Of a DNA stretch of 64,000 bases, positions 52,239 through 64,000 are shown piece after piece. The notes under the pieces were generated by a model. The model was not told the DNA's origin. It did no database searches and worked only from the letters and a program-made list of their open reading frames with translations. Both the position numbers and the translations under genes were made by a program. Origin of the DNA: Zychaea mexicana. Lineage: Eukaryota; Mucoromycota; Mucoromycetes; Mucorales; Lichtheimiaceae. Location: positions 124,001 through 188,000 of the forward strand of contig NW_026516671.1 in assembly GCF_025766255.1 (NCBI RefSeq). The letters are read 5' to 3'. The first letter of the stretch is position 1; every line of letters begins with the position of its first letter.

Positions 52239-53544
52239 CTATAGCTTATGCACATTGCCGAGATCCGTACATGCTTCTTGAACGCGAGCAATCATTGTCT
52301 TTTCGGCCTCCTATATATACACATAACATACCGTTAATAAGTGTCTTTATGAAATTAAACGAACGCACTTACTCTGATAAATTTTCTCGGGTCGTAGTAT
52401 TTCTTGTTGGGCGCGTCAGATCCAGAAGGATTGCCAACTTGTGATTGGAGATAATCCCTGTTAGCCTCGTAGAACTGGTGGATACCATACCAGTATGCCC
52501 ACTGCGTATCAGTATCAACATTCATTTTGACGACACCATTGCGGACAGCTTCGTGGATTTCTTCCTTGGTTGATCCAGAGCCACCGTGGAAAACGAAAAA
52601 GACGGGATGCTCTTTCTCGGTGCCGAGCTGCTTCTTCACATAGACCTGGTGCTTAGCCAACAATTCGGGATGCAGCTTGACATTACCGGGGGCATAAGAT
52701 CCGTGGACGTTGCCAAACGCAGCAGCGATAGAAAAGTATTTGGAGACGGCGGAAAATGCCTTGTAGATATCCCAAATATCTTCAGGCTGCGAGAAAAGCG
52801 AGCTGTTTTCCACATCTTCGTTGTTGACACCGTCTTCTTCACCACCCGTGATGCCAATCTCCATTTCAAGCCATTGTTTCATGGGTGCCATGCGCTTCAA
52901 ATAGTCGACACAGATACGAATATTGTCTTCCTTGGTTTCCTTGGACAGATCCAACATGTGCGACGAGAAGAGAGGCTCGCCGTGCGCCTTGAAGTATTCT
53001 TCATCGGCACGGAGCATGCCATCGTACCATGGCAGCAAGTTCTTGGCACAGTGATCAGTATGAAGAATGACTGGGATGCCATATGCCTTGGCGACAGAGC
53101 GAACATACTAGAGAAAGATTGAGGGTTGTAAATTTGAAAGAAAAGGGCGATCGTGATGAATTAATAAAATAATCAAGAGCTTACATGGGCACCAGCGATG
53201 GCACCAAGCACAGAAGCTTGCTGATTGCTGTTATCTAGGCCTTTGCCAGCGAAGAAGTCGGCGCCACCGTTCGAGAATTGGATGATGATGGGCGAACGTA
53301 TATCGCGTGCTGCTTCCAGAACAGCGTTCACAGTACTAGATCAGCGTGGAATCCCATATATGTTATTACATCTGCTGTAAACGGTCGGCACTTTTGTGTG
53401 TGTGTGTGAAGATGCCCAAACTTACCTGGTAGATGTAACGTTGATGGAAGGAATAGCAAACTTGTGCTCTTCAGCATACTGAAAGACGCGATACACATTG
53501 TCGCCAGTGATAACGCCAGGTGGTACAATGTCAAGAAGACCCAT
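52239..53544 (-). CDS. FBA1: Fructose-bisphosphate aldolase, class II
   Basis: This zinc-dependent glycolytic enzyme splits fructose 1,6-bisphosphate into dihydroxyacetone phosphate and glyceraldehyde 3-phosphate. Four exons (53426-53544, 53185-53335, 52373-53107, 52239-52310) give 358 residues, matching yeast Fba1. Visible family marks are IQFSNGGADFFAGKGL, the zinc-binding region ILHTDHCAKN, GITGGEEDGV, AFGNVHGSYAPGNVKL and VFFVFHGGSGSTKEEI. The block VKMNVDTDTQWAYWYGI, which binds phosphate and closes the barrel, is also present. The first intron falls shortly after INVTST and the last exon codes the C-terminal helix. Codon use is biased toward C-ending codons as in PGI1, consistent with high expression. 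Confidence 0.97.
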
Positions 53545-54898
53545 AATTGTTGTTTTTGTGATATTTGAAAGAAAAACAAAGATTCCAGAAAATAACAAAA
53601 GTAAGAAAGGGTTTCTCATATATCACTTTTACTGGGGTATCTCTTCTGAATTCTTCCCTCAGTCTCACAAAGAGATATGACATACCCATGATTTCACAAC
53701 CCACCTCACTTGCACTCCGACCGACTCTTTCGCCCTGGCAAAAAGAAGCGAGAAGCGTTCACTAAGTGATGTCGACAGTTCACAACCCGAAGAACCTGCT
53801 ATAGCTGTCAACGTAATAATTATCTGACGGAAAAAGTTTCTGATTCGTTTCACGCTACTTTCGTCACAACGATGGAATCTGCTGCTACCACACCAACATC
53901 ATCACAGCCAACTAAAGCTTATGATAGTATGATCACATATAATTCAAAATGAGAGAAAGTGAGATATTCTGCACTGCTACAAAGAGAGCAATAAGGCCAT
54001 CAAGTGAAATAAACTATGTACCACTTCCCTGCCTTAATCGATCACGCCTCAAATATAGGATTCACGCGCAAATTGTAGTTGCTTGCTGGATATGAATTGA
54101 TACCGTTCTGCATACTAGATACTACTGTAAACTATTACCTCTGGCTCTGTATATACACTATTATTTAACATTTGTACTTAAAGTATAATAGCGATTGATA
54201 ACGGTGTATTTGGGTGAGAGTCAGTGGTAAAAGTCGGGTAATACTGGTGAAAACGCAGAGGAAATAAGGGTAATTTAAGGAAATGCTGGTCAACGACAGG
54301 TTAAAAAAGAGATAATAAAGGGGTAACCTTGGTGGATATTAAAGGGTAGAGTGAGTGGATTATTCCAGTTTACCCCATTCCTTCCGGTTAACATTTTAAC
54401 CCGTTTTCCAACCCTTTTCGCCCTCTTATTTTCCCGCAGTGATGGTTAATAAGAAAAGTATCACTGGTTAAGCTTATGGTATTAGTAGCCGATGACAATA
54501 CTAAATGTGTTTGACATTGCTTTCGCAAAAAGAAGCCCACAGTACACGTTTACACACCCATGATCATATGATTACAGCTGTTGTCACTACGCCGCTAAAA
54601 CGTATACAATCATTTTGTATGTATTTGTTATTGCTATCCTCATGAACACCATCCACACTTTGGCTTAGAAAAAGAGCATGATCGTGTAACGAAAAGGCGG
54701 CGCACAATATGTGCCACCCTCGCTTGACTGCTTCCCACGACGTGGGGGCCTTTTAGCAGTTCCTGCGGAAAGGCATGGTGGTCGGACCGTGAAGCTTATA
54801 ATACAGCACACAAGTACGCGTCGCCTTTTTTCTTACACGTCCCTTCACACACCCTTTTCTTCCACTTGTTATAATCTTGCTGTTTTTCATACACAACA
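53545..54898. other. Divergent promoter region of FBA1 and PRD1
   Basis: Head-to-head region of 1.35 kb. It contains the foldback element at 54230-54441 (listed separately) and a CT-rich leader before the PRD1 start. No gene was seen. Confidence 0.55.
54230..54441. repeat. Imperfect inverted-repeat (foldback/MITE-like) element
   Basis: The left half is rich in GGGTAA-like strings and the right half in TTACCC-like strings. Matching pairs in inverse order are: GGGGTAACCTTGG at 54320-54332 with CCAGTTTACCCC at 54365-54376; AGGTTAAAA at about 54298-54306 with TTTTAACC at about 54394-54401; and the GC-rich segment around 54256-54274 with the segment around 54413-54441. The nested order fits a long imperfect hairpin centred near 54350. 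No transposase and no clear target duplication was seen. Confidence 0.45.
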
Positions 54899-57800
54899 AT
54901 GACACATACTGCACCGCCACCAGCGCTCGATTTCAGCATTAGTGCCAAGCAGGTCGACGAAATCACCAAGGCTGTTATCAAGGAAGAACTTGAAATCAAT
55001 GATGCCATCGCTGCCCTGAAGCCCGAAGAGCAGACTTATGAGAACGTGATCCCTCGTTTGATTCGTCTTGAGAACACCTTGTCAGGTATAAAAGCAAATA
55101 GGAGACATATAAAGCAAAAGAAGCTTATATTTCCTCGCTCTTACTATTAGGCAAAATCCAACTGGCTGGCTCGCTCAGTCAAATTTCACCTAACGCTGAC
55201 GTTCGTGAGGCGTCCGTCAATGCCGAAAAGGAATATGAGGAGTTCAGTATCGAGCAGACCATGCGTCACGATCTCTATCTTGTGATCCAGGGTGTCATTG
55301 ATAAGACAGATCGATCTGCTTTGCCTGCTGAAGAGGCTCGATTGCTTACCAAGACTGAGCGCAGCTTCCGTCGCAACGGCTTACATCTTCCTGAGGACAA
55401 GCGCAACGAGTTCAAGGCTTTGCGTAAGCGTATGAGCGAAGTCTGCATTGAATTCATGAAAAACTGGAGCCGCGAAAGTAGCAGTACGTTTCTTGTTGGG
55501 ATCAAGATGTTTGTTGGCCGTTGAATATAGAAAGATACTTATGACCACCCTTTTTTTTTTACCTTTGTATTCTAGCTGTCAAGTTCACCAAGGTAAAAAA
55601 AAACATTAGCATCCCGGTTATTATATCTCGGCGGATACTAAAACGATCGCTTTTTGTAGGAGGAGCTTGAGGGAATGGATGACGATTTCTTGGGTATGCA
55701 TAATTTAGTGTTTCATGTTATATTTAAGTTTCACTCATTCTGTTATTTTTCTTGTCATGTTTGCAGGTGGTTTGGCAACGGAGGAGGAAGATGGCGTCAA
55801 GAAATACATTCTGACCATGAAGTAAGGCTTGATTAGAGGTTATTGTGTGTCGTCAGGTTTTGATGTTTCTTAACTAATCATACATTTGTCGTCACTGCTA
55901 GGTATCCTGGTAAAGTATTCGTAATTTTCAGCGGCAAATATGTAGTAACTAATAATACTTATGCACCTGTCTTTCTCTCTTGCTGCATTTGACTAGATGT
56001 TCGACCCGGTAAGGCGTTTTACTGTTATCAATGATACGTTCTCTGGGGATGTGTAATACTAACCATGGCTCACAGTTCTTAAGCTTTGCAAAAACGAAAA
56101 CACCCGCAAGACTCATATCACCGCTTTTGACTCACGTAACAGGGAAAACATTGTCCTGCTCGAAGAGGTAATTTGTTTGCAAGTTGTTGGCGCTCAATGT
56201 AACAAACTAAAAGCGCTTTTTTTTAAACTGTATGTAGGCTGTTCGTCTCCGTAGACAATGCGCAAAGGTTTGTCTATTTCCATTATCAAGATAGTTTCAA
56301 CCCGACGCACTGCTCCTTGTGATTACTTACGTTATTGTTGTATTATTAGATCTTGGGCTACAAGTCTCATGCTGACTTTGTGCTCGAAGTCAAGATGGCA
56401 AAGTCCGTTGATGCTGTCCGCAACGTAAGGCTCGATATGATTCGAAAATGATGCGTCTTACTCTATAGAACGAACAAGTTGATAAGTGATACGTTCAATA
56501 GTTTGTTGATGACTTGGCCAAGAGATTGCACGAACCCGGTCTCAAGGATATTGAACAGCTTACGGCATTGAAGCGGGTACATATTTCATACTACAGTTGG
56601 GAAAAGGATATATGTTGGCTCCTTGATCTTTTTCTCGTGTATTCACCTTTTTGAACATTTGGTTTTTAGGAAGAAAAAGGTTTATTTCCACTTGTATAGT
56701 TTGCGAGTTCGCGTGGTTTATACATTATACACTAACACATTTTGTTGTACAGCCGCTCGTGGTGAAGAGTTCGATGGTGTACTCAACCCATGGGACACGA
56801 GCTACTATGAACGCATCTTGCTGGAGAAGGAATACTCTGTCGATCAAGAAGAAATCAAAAAGTACTTTAGCCTTGAAACCACCATTCAGAGTACGTGTAG
56901 ATATTATCACAACAGTGACCATCCACCGTATATTAACTCTGAGTCCTAATGTGTTGCATGTTGTTAGAGATGCTCGAGATCTATGAAAAGGTTCTTGGTC
57001 TCAAGTTTGTCAAGGTTCCTGCTGAAAAGGCAGTAGTGTGGCACCCTGATGTTCAGTTGTTCGAGTGCTGGGACGCTGTTGAGGACAAAAGCTTCTCTGG
57101 CTACATGTACCTTGATTTGTTCCCTCGTGACAGCAAATGCAAGTTTTGCTTCTTTTTCATGTATCTTCCTCGTAACATGTCCAAAACTTGACTCTTACAT
57201 ATACACATGAAATTTACAATATATAGACCCTCACGCTGCTTGTTTCCCCATGCAGCCATCTTACATTGCCGAAGATGGTAGCCGAGTCGCACCAATTGCA
57301 GCCATGGTGGCCAACTTCACAAAGCCGTAAGTTGAAAGTACGGGTGTTGACGTACAAAGAATTAACCCGTTATGAATTATTAGAACTGCTGACAAGCCAT
57401 CGCTTTTGAAGCACGATGAAGTCGTCACTCTATTCCACGAGTTGGTAAGACATAAAGCTGTTGGTAAATATCTCTATATCTTTTCTAACCAATCATGAAC
57501 TGCATACAGGGCCACGTCATGCACCATCTTTGCAGCCGTACCAAGTTTGCCAGATTCCACGGTACTTCTGTTGAAGGTGACTTTGTCGAAGCTCCCTCCC
57601 AGGTAAGTTGCAACAATTGGATGAGACAAACAGCCACAAGATTCGTAATTTCATATCTCACACTCATTGACAACAGATGTTGGAGAACTGGTGCTACGAT
57701 ACCAAGTCTCTCAAGTACCTTTCCGCACATTTCCAGACTGGTGAACCTATCTCGGACGAAATCATCGACCGTATCATCAAGGCTAAGAATGTTATTGCTG

Positions 57801-58484
57801 CCTTGTTGAACCTTCGCCAGCTTTTCTTTGGTATCTTTGATATGGAGATCCATACATCCGAAGGTAACATATACGTTCTTTTACTTGTAAGTCCCCTTCA
57901 GCTTATGTAAGTCTTTAGATTAACTTTACTCCTTTCTAGATGAAAATGTGGACACTACCAAGGTGTACAATGAGCTGCGTGAAAAGATCTCTCTTGTCAA
58001 GGCGCCTGAGGTATAAGGTTATACAAGTCTCTTCTCTTAGACTTTTACTAACAAACGCGCATGTTTAGGGCTCTTGCGGTCAAGCATCCTTTGGTCATTT
58101 AATGGGCGGATACGACGCGGTAAATTTTAATTACTTTTACCGATATGCATAATATGTCTTCAAGCCACTGACATCTATGTAAATTTACATTGCATAGGGC
58201 TACTATGGCTACATGTGGTCCAAGGTCTTTTCCAGTGACATGTTTTTCACCAAGTTCGAAAACGATACACTTTCTCCGGAAACTGGTTATTCCTACCGCA
58301 AGTGCATTCTCGAGAAAGGCAGCAGCAAGTATGTATCAGCTAAATCATAGAGGAAGGGAAAAAAATAGTCTCTCTTTTATAACCAATGCCCTACTATAGG
58401 GACGGTATGGATTTGTTGATAGATTTCCTTGGACGTGAACCAACATCCGACGCATTCATGAGAGAAGACATTGGAGTGCAATAA
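54899..58484 (+). CDS. PRD1: M3 metallo-oligopeptidase, saccharolysin/thimet oligopeptidase type
   Basis: This cytosolic (and in yeast also mitochondrial intermembrane) zinc peptidase degrades short peptides left by the proteasome and presequence proteases. Twenty-two exons join in phase to 671 residues, the usual length: 54899-55085, 55151-55483, 55576-55592, 55660-55693, 55767-55821, 55902-55909, 55997-56008, 56076-56167, 56238-56267, 56350-56424, 56502-56576, 56670-56679, 56753-56890, 56968-57138, 57227-57326, 57384-57444, 57510-57602, 57677-57863, 57940-58010, 58069-58119, 58198-58328, 58400-58484. The zinc motif H-E-L-G-H (about 464-468) is split by an intron after Leu; the third ligand is in GDFVEAPSQ. 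Substrate-side motifs [15 protein letters not shown] follow. Exons of 8, 10, 12 and 17 nt are required to keep family sequence and frame, and the intron after 57138 starts with GC. Confidence 0.93.
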
Positions 58485-59093
58485 AGAAGAAGGATGGAAT
58501 AGGTCCAAATAAAATATAGGTTATTATATTTCACATTTGTCGTATGTACTTGAAGGATTTGAAGTTCCCGTTTGATTTTGTAGAATAAAGAAAAATGCAG
58601 CCCATTGCCACATATCCTTACCTTTTTTTCTTTGAGAATGTATACGACTCGCTGGTTATTATTGAATACAGCCATTTAAAAATGTTTGTAGGATGAAGGG
58701 GAGGTCGTGCAGCACAAGATGCATCTTCTCGATCATGAAGTTTTTTTTACACAAAGTCCAAATGGCAGTTATTCTAGAAGTCTATCATCATCATCAACAT
58801 CTACCTCAGCCTTTTTATAAGAATGGACAAAACACGAAGATTTATGAGAAGTCGATGACGCTGGACTATTCATGTGGGAACGAAGCAAATACCAGACTTC
58901 TTTGATCAGTTACGTGCACTACATATTATTTCAAGAGAAGTGCTATAATTTTGGATGCCAACATAGTATGTCAGCTACACATTGAACAAACGAACCACTA
59001 CTTTGAAACTTTATAAAATGGATTTCTTTTGCCTTTAAAAAATATATACAGAATGTGATGAGACAAGAAATAATGGCTTGCTACTTTATAGAA
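58485..59093. other. Tail-to-tail gap between PRD1 and YSH1
   Basis: AT-rich shared 3' region. A 70-codon plus-strand frame at 58693-58905 has no recognisable features and was not accepted. Confidence 0.6.
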
Positions 59094-62000
59094 CTAAAAG
59101 GTTGGGATAGGCTGGATCGCCATCTTAATGCGCTGCATGACATCATTCACGCGCTTCAGTAATGTTTCATTTTCGGATTCGACACTCTAAATTAAAAGCA
59201 GCATAATCAGCGTACAAGGTCTTTCATTTTATGAATCAAAATATCATCCCATATACTTACAAATTTGATAGCATCAACCGTGGCTTGTGAGCCATCGACG
59301 TTCACCGTTGCCTTGTGTTCCTTTTCATTTGTATCCACTTCACCAAATTGCTCCTTCAAGAAGGCTACGACGTCGTGGAAGTTCGAGTCGACTTCTTGTT
59401 GAACCTTGTCGTGCTCCAATCCCATTTCAGCATCAACCGTACCATGGCTGTGTGAGCAAGGATGCGTGCTTGCTAGAAAGACGTTTTGCCAAAAGTTTTT
59501 AAGCACCCATCCAATTCAACAAAATCACCTTTTGATTATACAGAAGAAAAGAATACCTTTTACACTAGCGGGTGAGCTATCGACCGACAAGATAACAGCA
59601 AGAACGGAGTCTGCTACCATATCATTCATTGCATTTCCAATCCACTCCAATGTCAGCAGGTTTGTTCGACCCTCCAACTGTTTGATATCGATGGTATCAA
59701 ACACGCGTAAAACTGTGCCTTTTTCGCCTGATTTGCCAACCTTCTCAAGTGCTGATTCAGTGATTGTGCCAAACATCATTTCAAGATGCCACTTGAGAAG
59801 GCTGATACCAGCATTGAAGGGGACGACTTGTCGCTGTGTTACGACAGTAGTGATCAGACCACCAAGCTCGCTAAGGTCCTCTGGCGTCATGATGTTGAGT
59901 TGGAAATCCTTTGCAACGAGAATACCAGTTAGCGGTTCGTTTTCGGTTGGGTATTTAGCAGCCAGGGTACCGATTGTCTGTTATCATCAACAAAAAAACA
60001 TACGTTGAGTAACGCTAGATTGGAGCTTAACATCTTGATAATAATCATACCTTAGCCATCTTTTCACCACGGAAATGGAGTTTGACAGTTTCGCAGTTCT
60101 TGGGTGTGTACACTTTGACGTTTTCTTCGCGTTCTGAGAATCGACTTTGTAGTGCTGATTTCAAACGGAACATGGCATTGGCTTCACCGTGCACGAGTAC
60201 CTAAAGCGACGATATACATATGCGTTAACGTTTCAAGAAACAGAAAGATATGACATAATACCTACAACGTGTGGAGCCTTTACTTCCTCAATAAACTTGC
60301 TGTTTTGAGTAAAGTCGACGTGGGCAGAGAAGGAGATATAATCAACCGACATCCTTAATGGAACTTTACGTCCGTCCATAGCAGTGAAATCTTGTGGTTC
60401 ATTCATCGCTTGCTATTGTTTTAAGCAAAAGTGTTAATCAAGAGTTTTGCTTTGAGGTTGTTTCCAAACCATTTTCACTGTAACTTACGCGCGCTAATGT
60501 ATTCTCTACACAGTAACCCGTAATAACCAATCCGTTCTTTTTATCAGGTGCCCATCGTTCAAATAACTCTCGTGACAAGCCGTTCTATCATTTCGTAGAT
60601 CGACAATTCATTATATAAATGGAAAAATTGTCATGACAAAAAAGTAATTAATAAAGTTACCTGTAACATGCCTGGACTGGCCATCATCACACACGGCCCT
60701 GAGTCTTCAAACTGCTCGACATTTCGCAAGTTACTGATGTGTTTGAATATAAAGGGATTCGAAATGGCAAATTGTTTCCGAATTCTTGTGTTCATCATGT
60801 TGATATATGTTTGATAGACGGCCATACACTTTTTGGCCAAACTTGACGCGTAATAAATGGGGATGCTGTCAAGTTCTGGATGTGCATCCCAATATTCATC
60901 GAGAATAAGCAACAACTCTTGAGCACGACCCAATGCAAACACTGGCATCAAGCACCGGCCTCCTCGGCCAACGATATCATGAATCAAGGCTATATCGAAT
61001 AAAAGAGCAACGGCTTAGTCAAAAGAGCCAACGCCGTTTTCGACATTCCCCCATTGTAGACTCAATCCTAGTGATACTTACACGTAAACCGCAGTTCTTT
61101 GGCTAAGCGAGGCTCGTGTGATTGCACACCATACGTGCTTTCTGTAATCAAGACATCCACGGATCCTTCAGGCTTTTCCGCAGCCATCAAATGCCGGTCT
61201 TCTTCCCGAGAATAGTCTCCTGTATACAACACCTTGACACCGGCAATTTCAATCAAGAACATGGCGGCACCAAGTACGTGTCCAGCATTGAAAGATGTGA
61301 ATTTAATGCCTTCGACTTCGACTTGTTGATGATAGTCCACAGCTTCAATACGTTGGAAAGAATTGATCAAGTCCTCTTCGCTATACAATTGATCTTCATC
61401 ACCAATGTTGCTATTGGAAAAAAAGGTTGTCAGTATCCTTTTCCTACGCCCGCGAAGAATAAAAGAAACACCCTTATCATTCCCCCTATATTACCTCACT
61501 CGTACGTAATCGCTCAACAACCACTTGTAAATAGCTTTCGTAGGATGGGTCATGAAGACTCGACCTTTGAAAGATGTCTATGATAGTACTATTAGTGAGT
61601 CATATCATTACTTGATCGTTCATGCAATCATCCTTCCTTACCCGTTCCATAAGGTAGGGCACCGCAGCAGCGTGGTCGACATGGAAACTATTACACAAGT
61701 AAATCATCCCAGTTGAGCATTTCTCATATATGTAAATGTTTGATTTAGTATGTAGCTATTATACCAAAAAAAAACTTACTGAGTGACCAAAAGTACGTCG
61801 ATACTTCCAGGGTCCATTTCATCAAAAAAAGGTAGAGACGCCAAACCACTGTACGCCGGATGGATACCAGCATCAAGCTTTTCGCATACAATAAAAAAAC
61901 CATAGCAACAAATAAGTGAAAGAAGGCAAGTATGAGTTGAAAGCGTTCATCTTTATTTGACAATAACTTTTTTTCTGCTCTCTCTAAACAATACTAGCTG

Positions 62001-62506
62001 TTCTCTTTCTCTCAATTCCCAAATCCCCCTTTTCTCCACTCTGCATGAATTGTGATAAACTCTCCTTCTTCTGTTTATCACAAACGACTATTGCACTTGG
62101 AATAACAGTTGAGCATTCTCTCATTGAAGCCCTCAAACTGTCAAGGAAACAAAAAACGAGTGGGAATTTATAAGGAAAGGAGCACTGATCGCGGCAGAAA
62201 GAGAAGAAAAATGGGAAGAAGAGAAACCTGGAAGGCAATGATAAACGCAGAAAGAGGGAGAGAGAAGCAAAGGGAAAAGAGAGAAAGAGAAATCAAGCAC
62301 GCCCCCGCCCCTCCATGATCCATTTGCGCCCAAGATTCAAGAATTATGAAAGAACGTATACGTACCAAAATGGTTTTGCCTTTGTATTCTAACAAGATTG
62401 ACGATCGGCCGACTTCATTACCAGCTCCAAGCGGTGTGAGCTTTAAAAGATCGTTCTCATCGACGATCGGAACTTCGTATTCTGCTTTGCGTTTCGAATG
62501 TGCCAT
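59094..62506 (-). CDS. YSH1: Pre-mRNA 3'-end endonuclease Ysh1/CPSF73
   Basis: This metallo-beta-lactamase/beta-CASP nuclease of the cleavage and polyadenylation factor cuts pre-mRNA before poly(A) addition. Twelve exons give 714 residues: 62366-62506, 61780-61877, 61642-61687, 61495-61577, 61082-61410, 60661-60989, 60489-60584, 60266-60412, 60051-60200, 59557-59977, 59261-59472, 59094-59186. The N-terminal [20 protein letters not shown] starts the fold. The zinc motif H-F-H-V-D-H is present, with the codon of its first His split by an intron. [28 protein letters not shown] and ITESTYGVQ complete the lactamase part. The beta-CASP part has [21 protein letters not shown], then SFSAHVD and [13 protein letters not shown]. 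The C-terminal 240 residues are the CPSF73 C-terminal domain, which binds the partner CPSF100/Cft2. Confidence 0.95.
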
Positions 62507-63664
62507 TTATTTTTAAAAAAAAAAAGTTGGAAGAAGAAAAAGGCTGGATTTATCCGCCAGCTTTAACCGCAGTGCACCTTTTGATTTTTGGACTGCTACT
62601 TATCCAATAGCAGCAGCTCCACTTGTATTTAAATTAGTTTCTTCAAATAGCGTCAGAGTACGACAATCTATCCTGTCACTTCCACACCTTAAGAAGTGAA
62701 TAACAGCTTATTTTTCCTACTCCACTCAAGTTTTCTGATAATGCGAGTGCGATTGTTATTCGCTGTCCTGATACAAAATCAATATGAAGTTTCTCAGTAT
62801 CCGAAAGTCAAACATGCATGACCGCTGGATAGCATCTTGGGTGTGATCTCCTCTACACCATGCACAGCCACTTCCACCACTACCATCATTTTCAGCATCA
62901 TCAAGGCTCTCAAGGGCAGAGTTTATAATGTCCAAGAGGTATTGTAAAGCAACTTATGTTTCATGACAAGCAATATTTGCAAAACAAGGAATGGATAGCG
63001 CCTATCAATGGATGGACCTGGAAAATAGCAAGCTTATTGAATTGAATCTGCTGTTCTTGTTACATCACATTGTGCAGTGGTCAACCTTTTTCGTAGCGTC
63101 ACAATTGTACTATAGATGTACTTTCTTATATTATATGTATATATGGTTTAAAAGATTTACTATTACACAATTAAACTTTCGCACGTCTTCGCTGCAAGCT
63201 GATATCTTTTGTATGCTTGTCAAATATGAGTTTATATTATAACGTAGAAACTCTGCAAGGATTATAGGATCTGGATGAGCGTAAACATGTGCCACTACTT
63301 TTAAACTTTCACAATGCCGCATCCGCTGACTACAGCTGACGTTTGCTGAAATATGCATATACCTGCTAATAACTTGGTTATACCATAGGTAGCCTGCTTG
63401 TCATACCACGTACAACTTTAGTGGGATGTATATTGGCACTCCCAACGATAGTGAATTCATATATTGTTTGTATATAAACAATGATCAACACTAAGTTTCA
63501 GTGTTGGCTTGTATATTGTCCCTTAGTAGCATCAAATGTTGTTTTTACACTCGCATGAGATAAATCGTTGTACGCTTGTTGAAATCATGACAAGCCCCTT
63601 GTCTCTTCTTCTTTCTTTCGCCTGCTGCTTCCCACACCTGCCCTCTTTACACATACAACGTGCA
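62507..63664. other. YSH1 promoter and right-edge intergenic region
   Basis: AT-rich sequence with only short frames. Nothing supports a gene before 63665. Confidence 0.55.
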
Positions 63665-63984
63665 ATGAACAACGTCTCACCACACGAGCCAACGGCATCT
63701 TCAAGCTCTCGCGACGTTTCGTATATCAATTTTGGTGCTCCTGTTGATCTAACACGCGGTTTTCCTGGGTATAAAAACAACTGCCTCCTCTTTACTTTTA
63801 AGGACCCTGGAACAAACCTATGGAAGGTGCCCGTGGCATGCTGCAATCCAGTTTTTGTCATAGTCGCGTTGAACAAGATCTTAGCTTTCTGATATTTGGC
63901 GCTTCCAACGGCGAAAAATATACCCTGGGTGCCACTTCCAACATTGAAGGATATATCCTGGATGCCATGCGTGTCAAAAATTAA
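63665..63984 (+). CDS. Unresolved short coding segment at the right edge
   Basis: From the ATG at 63665 a frame reads MNNVSPHEPTASSSSRDVSY, then a protein-like stretch ending around KDPGTNLWK, and stops at 63892. A second frame continues protein-like from about 63830 to a stop at 63984, with FLIFGASNGEKYTLGATSN and GYILDAMRV. The two look like neighbouring parts of one protein, but no GT-AG intron that joins them in phase was found. This could be a real gene with an unseen splice, a frame-broken gene or chance. I do not recognise the family. Confidence 0.25.
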
Positions 63985-64000
63985 GCAACTCTTATTAGCC

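Overview
The window is eukaryotic nuclear DNA, most likely from an early-diverging filamentous fungus of the Mucoromycota (Mucorales-like). The evidence is the density of short introns (about 50-110 nt, GT...AG), CT-rich leaders in front of start codons, many poly-glutamine runs coded by CAA/CAG mixtures, a Zn2Cys6 transcription factor, and a set of fungal housekeeping genes with full-length matches to their families. No bacterial operons, CRISPR arrays, rRNA or convincing tRNA genes were seen. Exon boundaries were worked out by hand from splice sites and reading phase.

Left part (1-26.8 kb): a decayed IS630/Tc1-type transposase relic sits at the left edge, followed by SOD1 (+). A Gin4/BRSK-type kinase of 14 exons (-) and a Zn2Cys6 regulator (-) come next. 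A gene-poor stretch of about 7.5 kb (11.3-18.9 kb) contains a fragment of a La-motif gene. After it lie a Nab3-like RNA-binding protein (+), glucose-6-phosphate isomerase (-), and an intronless acidic protein with a CCHC knuckle that resembles retrotransposon ORF1/Gag proteins (-).

Middle part (27.6-48.5 kb), gene-dense: coatomer beta subunit (+), mitochondrial ATP synthase delta subunit (-), the SAGA adaptor Ngg1/Ada3 (+), a TTC27/Emw1-type TPR protein (+), an unrecognised Ser/Pro/Ala-rich protein (-), a biotin-dependent acyl-CoA carboxylase alpha subunit (-), the Hsp90 co-chaperone SGT1 (-), and an alpha-arrestin with PPxY motifs (-).

Right part (49.2-64 kb): a tricarballylate-dehydrogenase-like flavoprotein whose frame is broken twice, each time in a short homopolymer (-); class II fructose-bisphosphate aldolase (-); an inverted-repeat element at about 54.2-54.4 kb; the M3 oligopeptidase Prd1 with 22 exons, including 8-12 nt micro-exons and a GC-AG intron (+); the pre-mRNA 3'-end endonuclease Ysh1/CPSF73 (-); and an unresolved short coding segment at the right edge.

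Functionally this is a typical mixed fungal neighbourhood, not a gene cluster. It holds glycolysis (PGI1, FBA1), respiration (ATP16), COPI traffic (SEC26), RNA 3'-end formation and termination (YSH1, NAB3-like), chromatin (NGG1), morphogenesis signalling (Gin4-like kinase), Hsp90/ubiquitin chaperoning (SGT1, alpha-arrestin), peptide turnover (PRD1) and carboxylic-acid metabolism. I found no evidence for a new multi-gene system. The most unusual items are the Gag-like single-copy gene, the frame-broken flavoprotein, the micro-exon-rich oligopeptidase gene, the SMKT biotin motif, and the foldback element.
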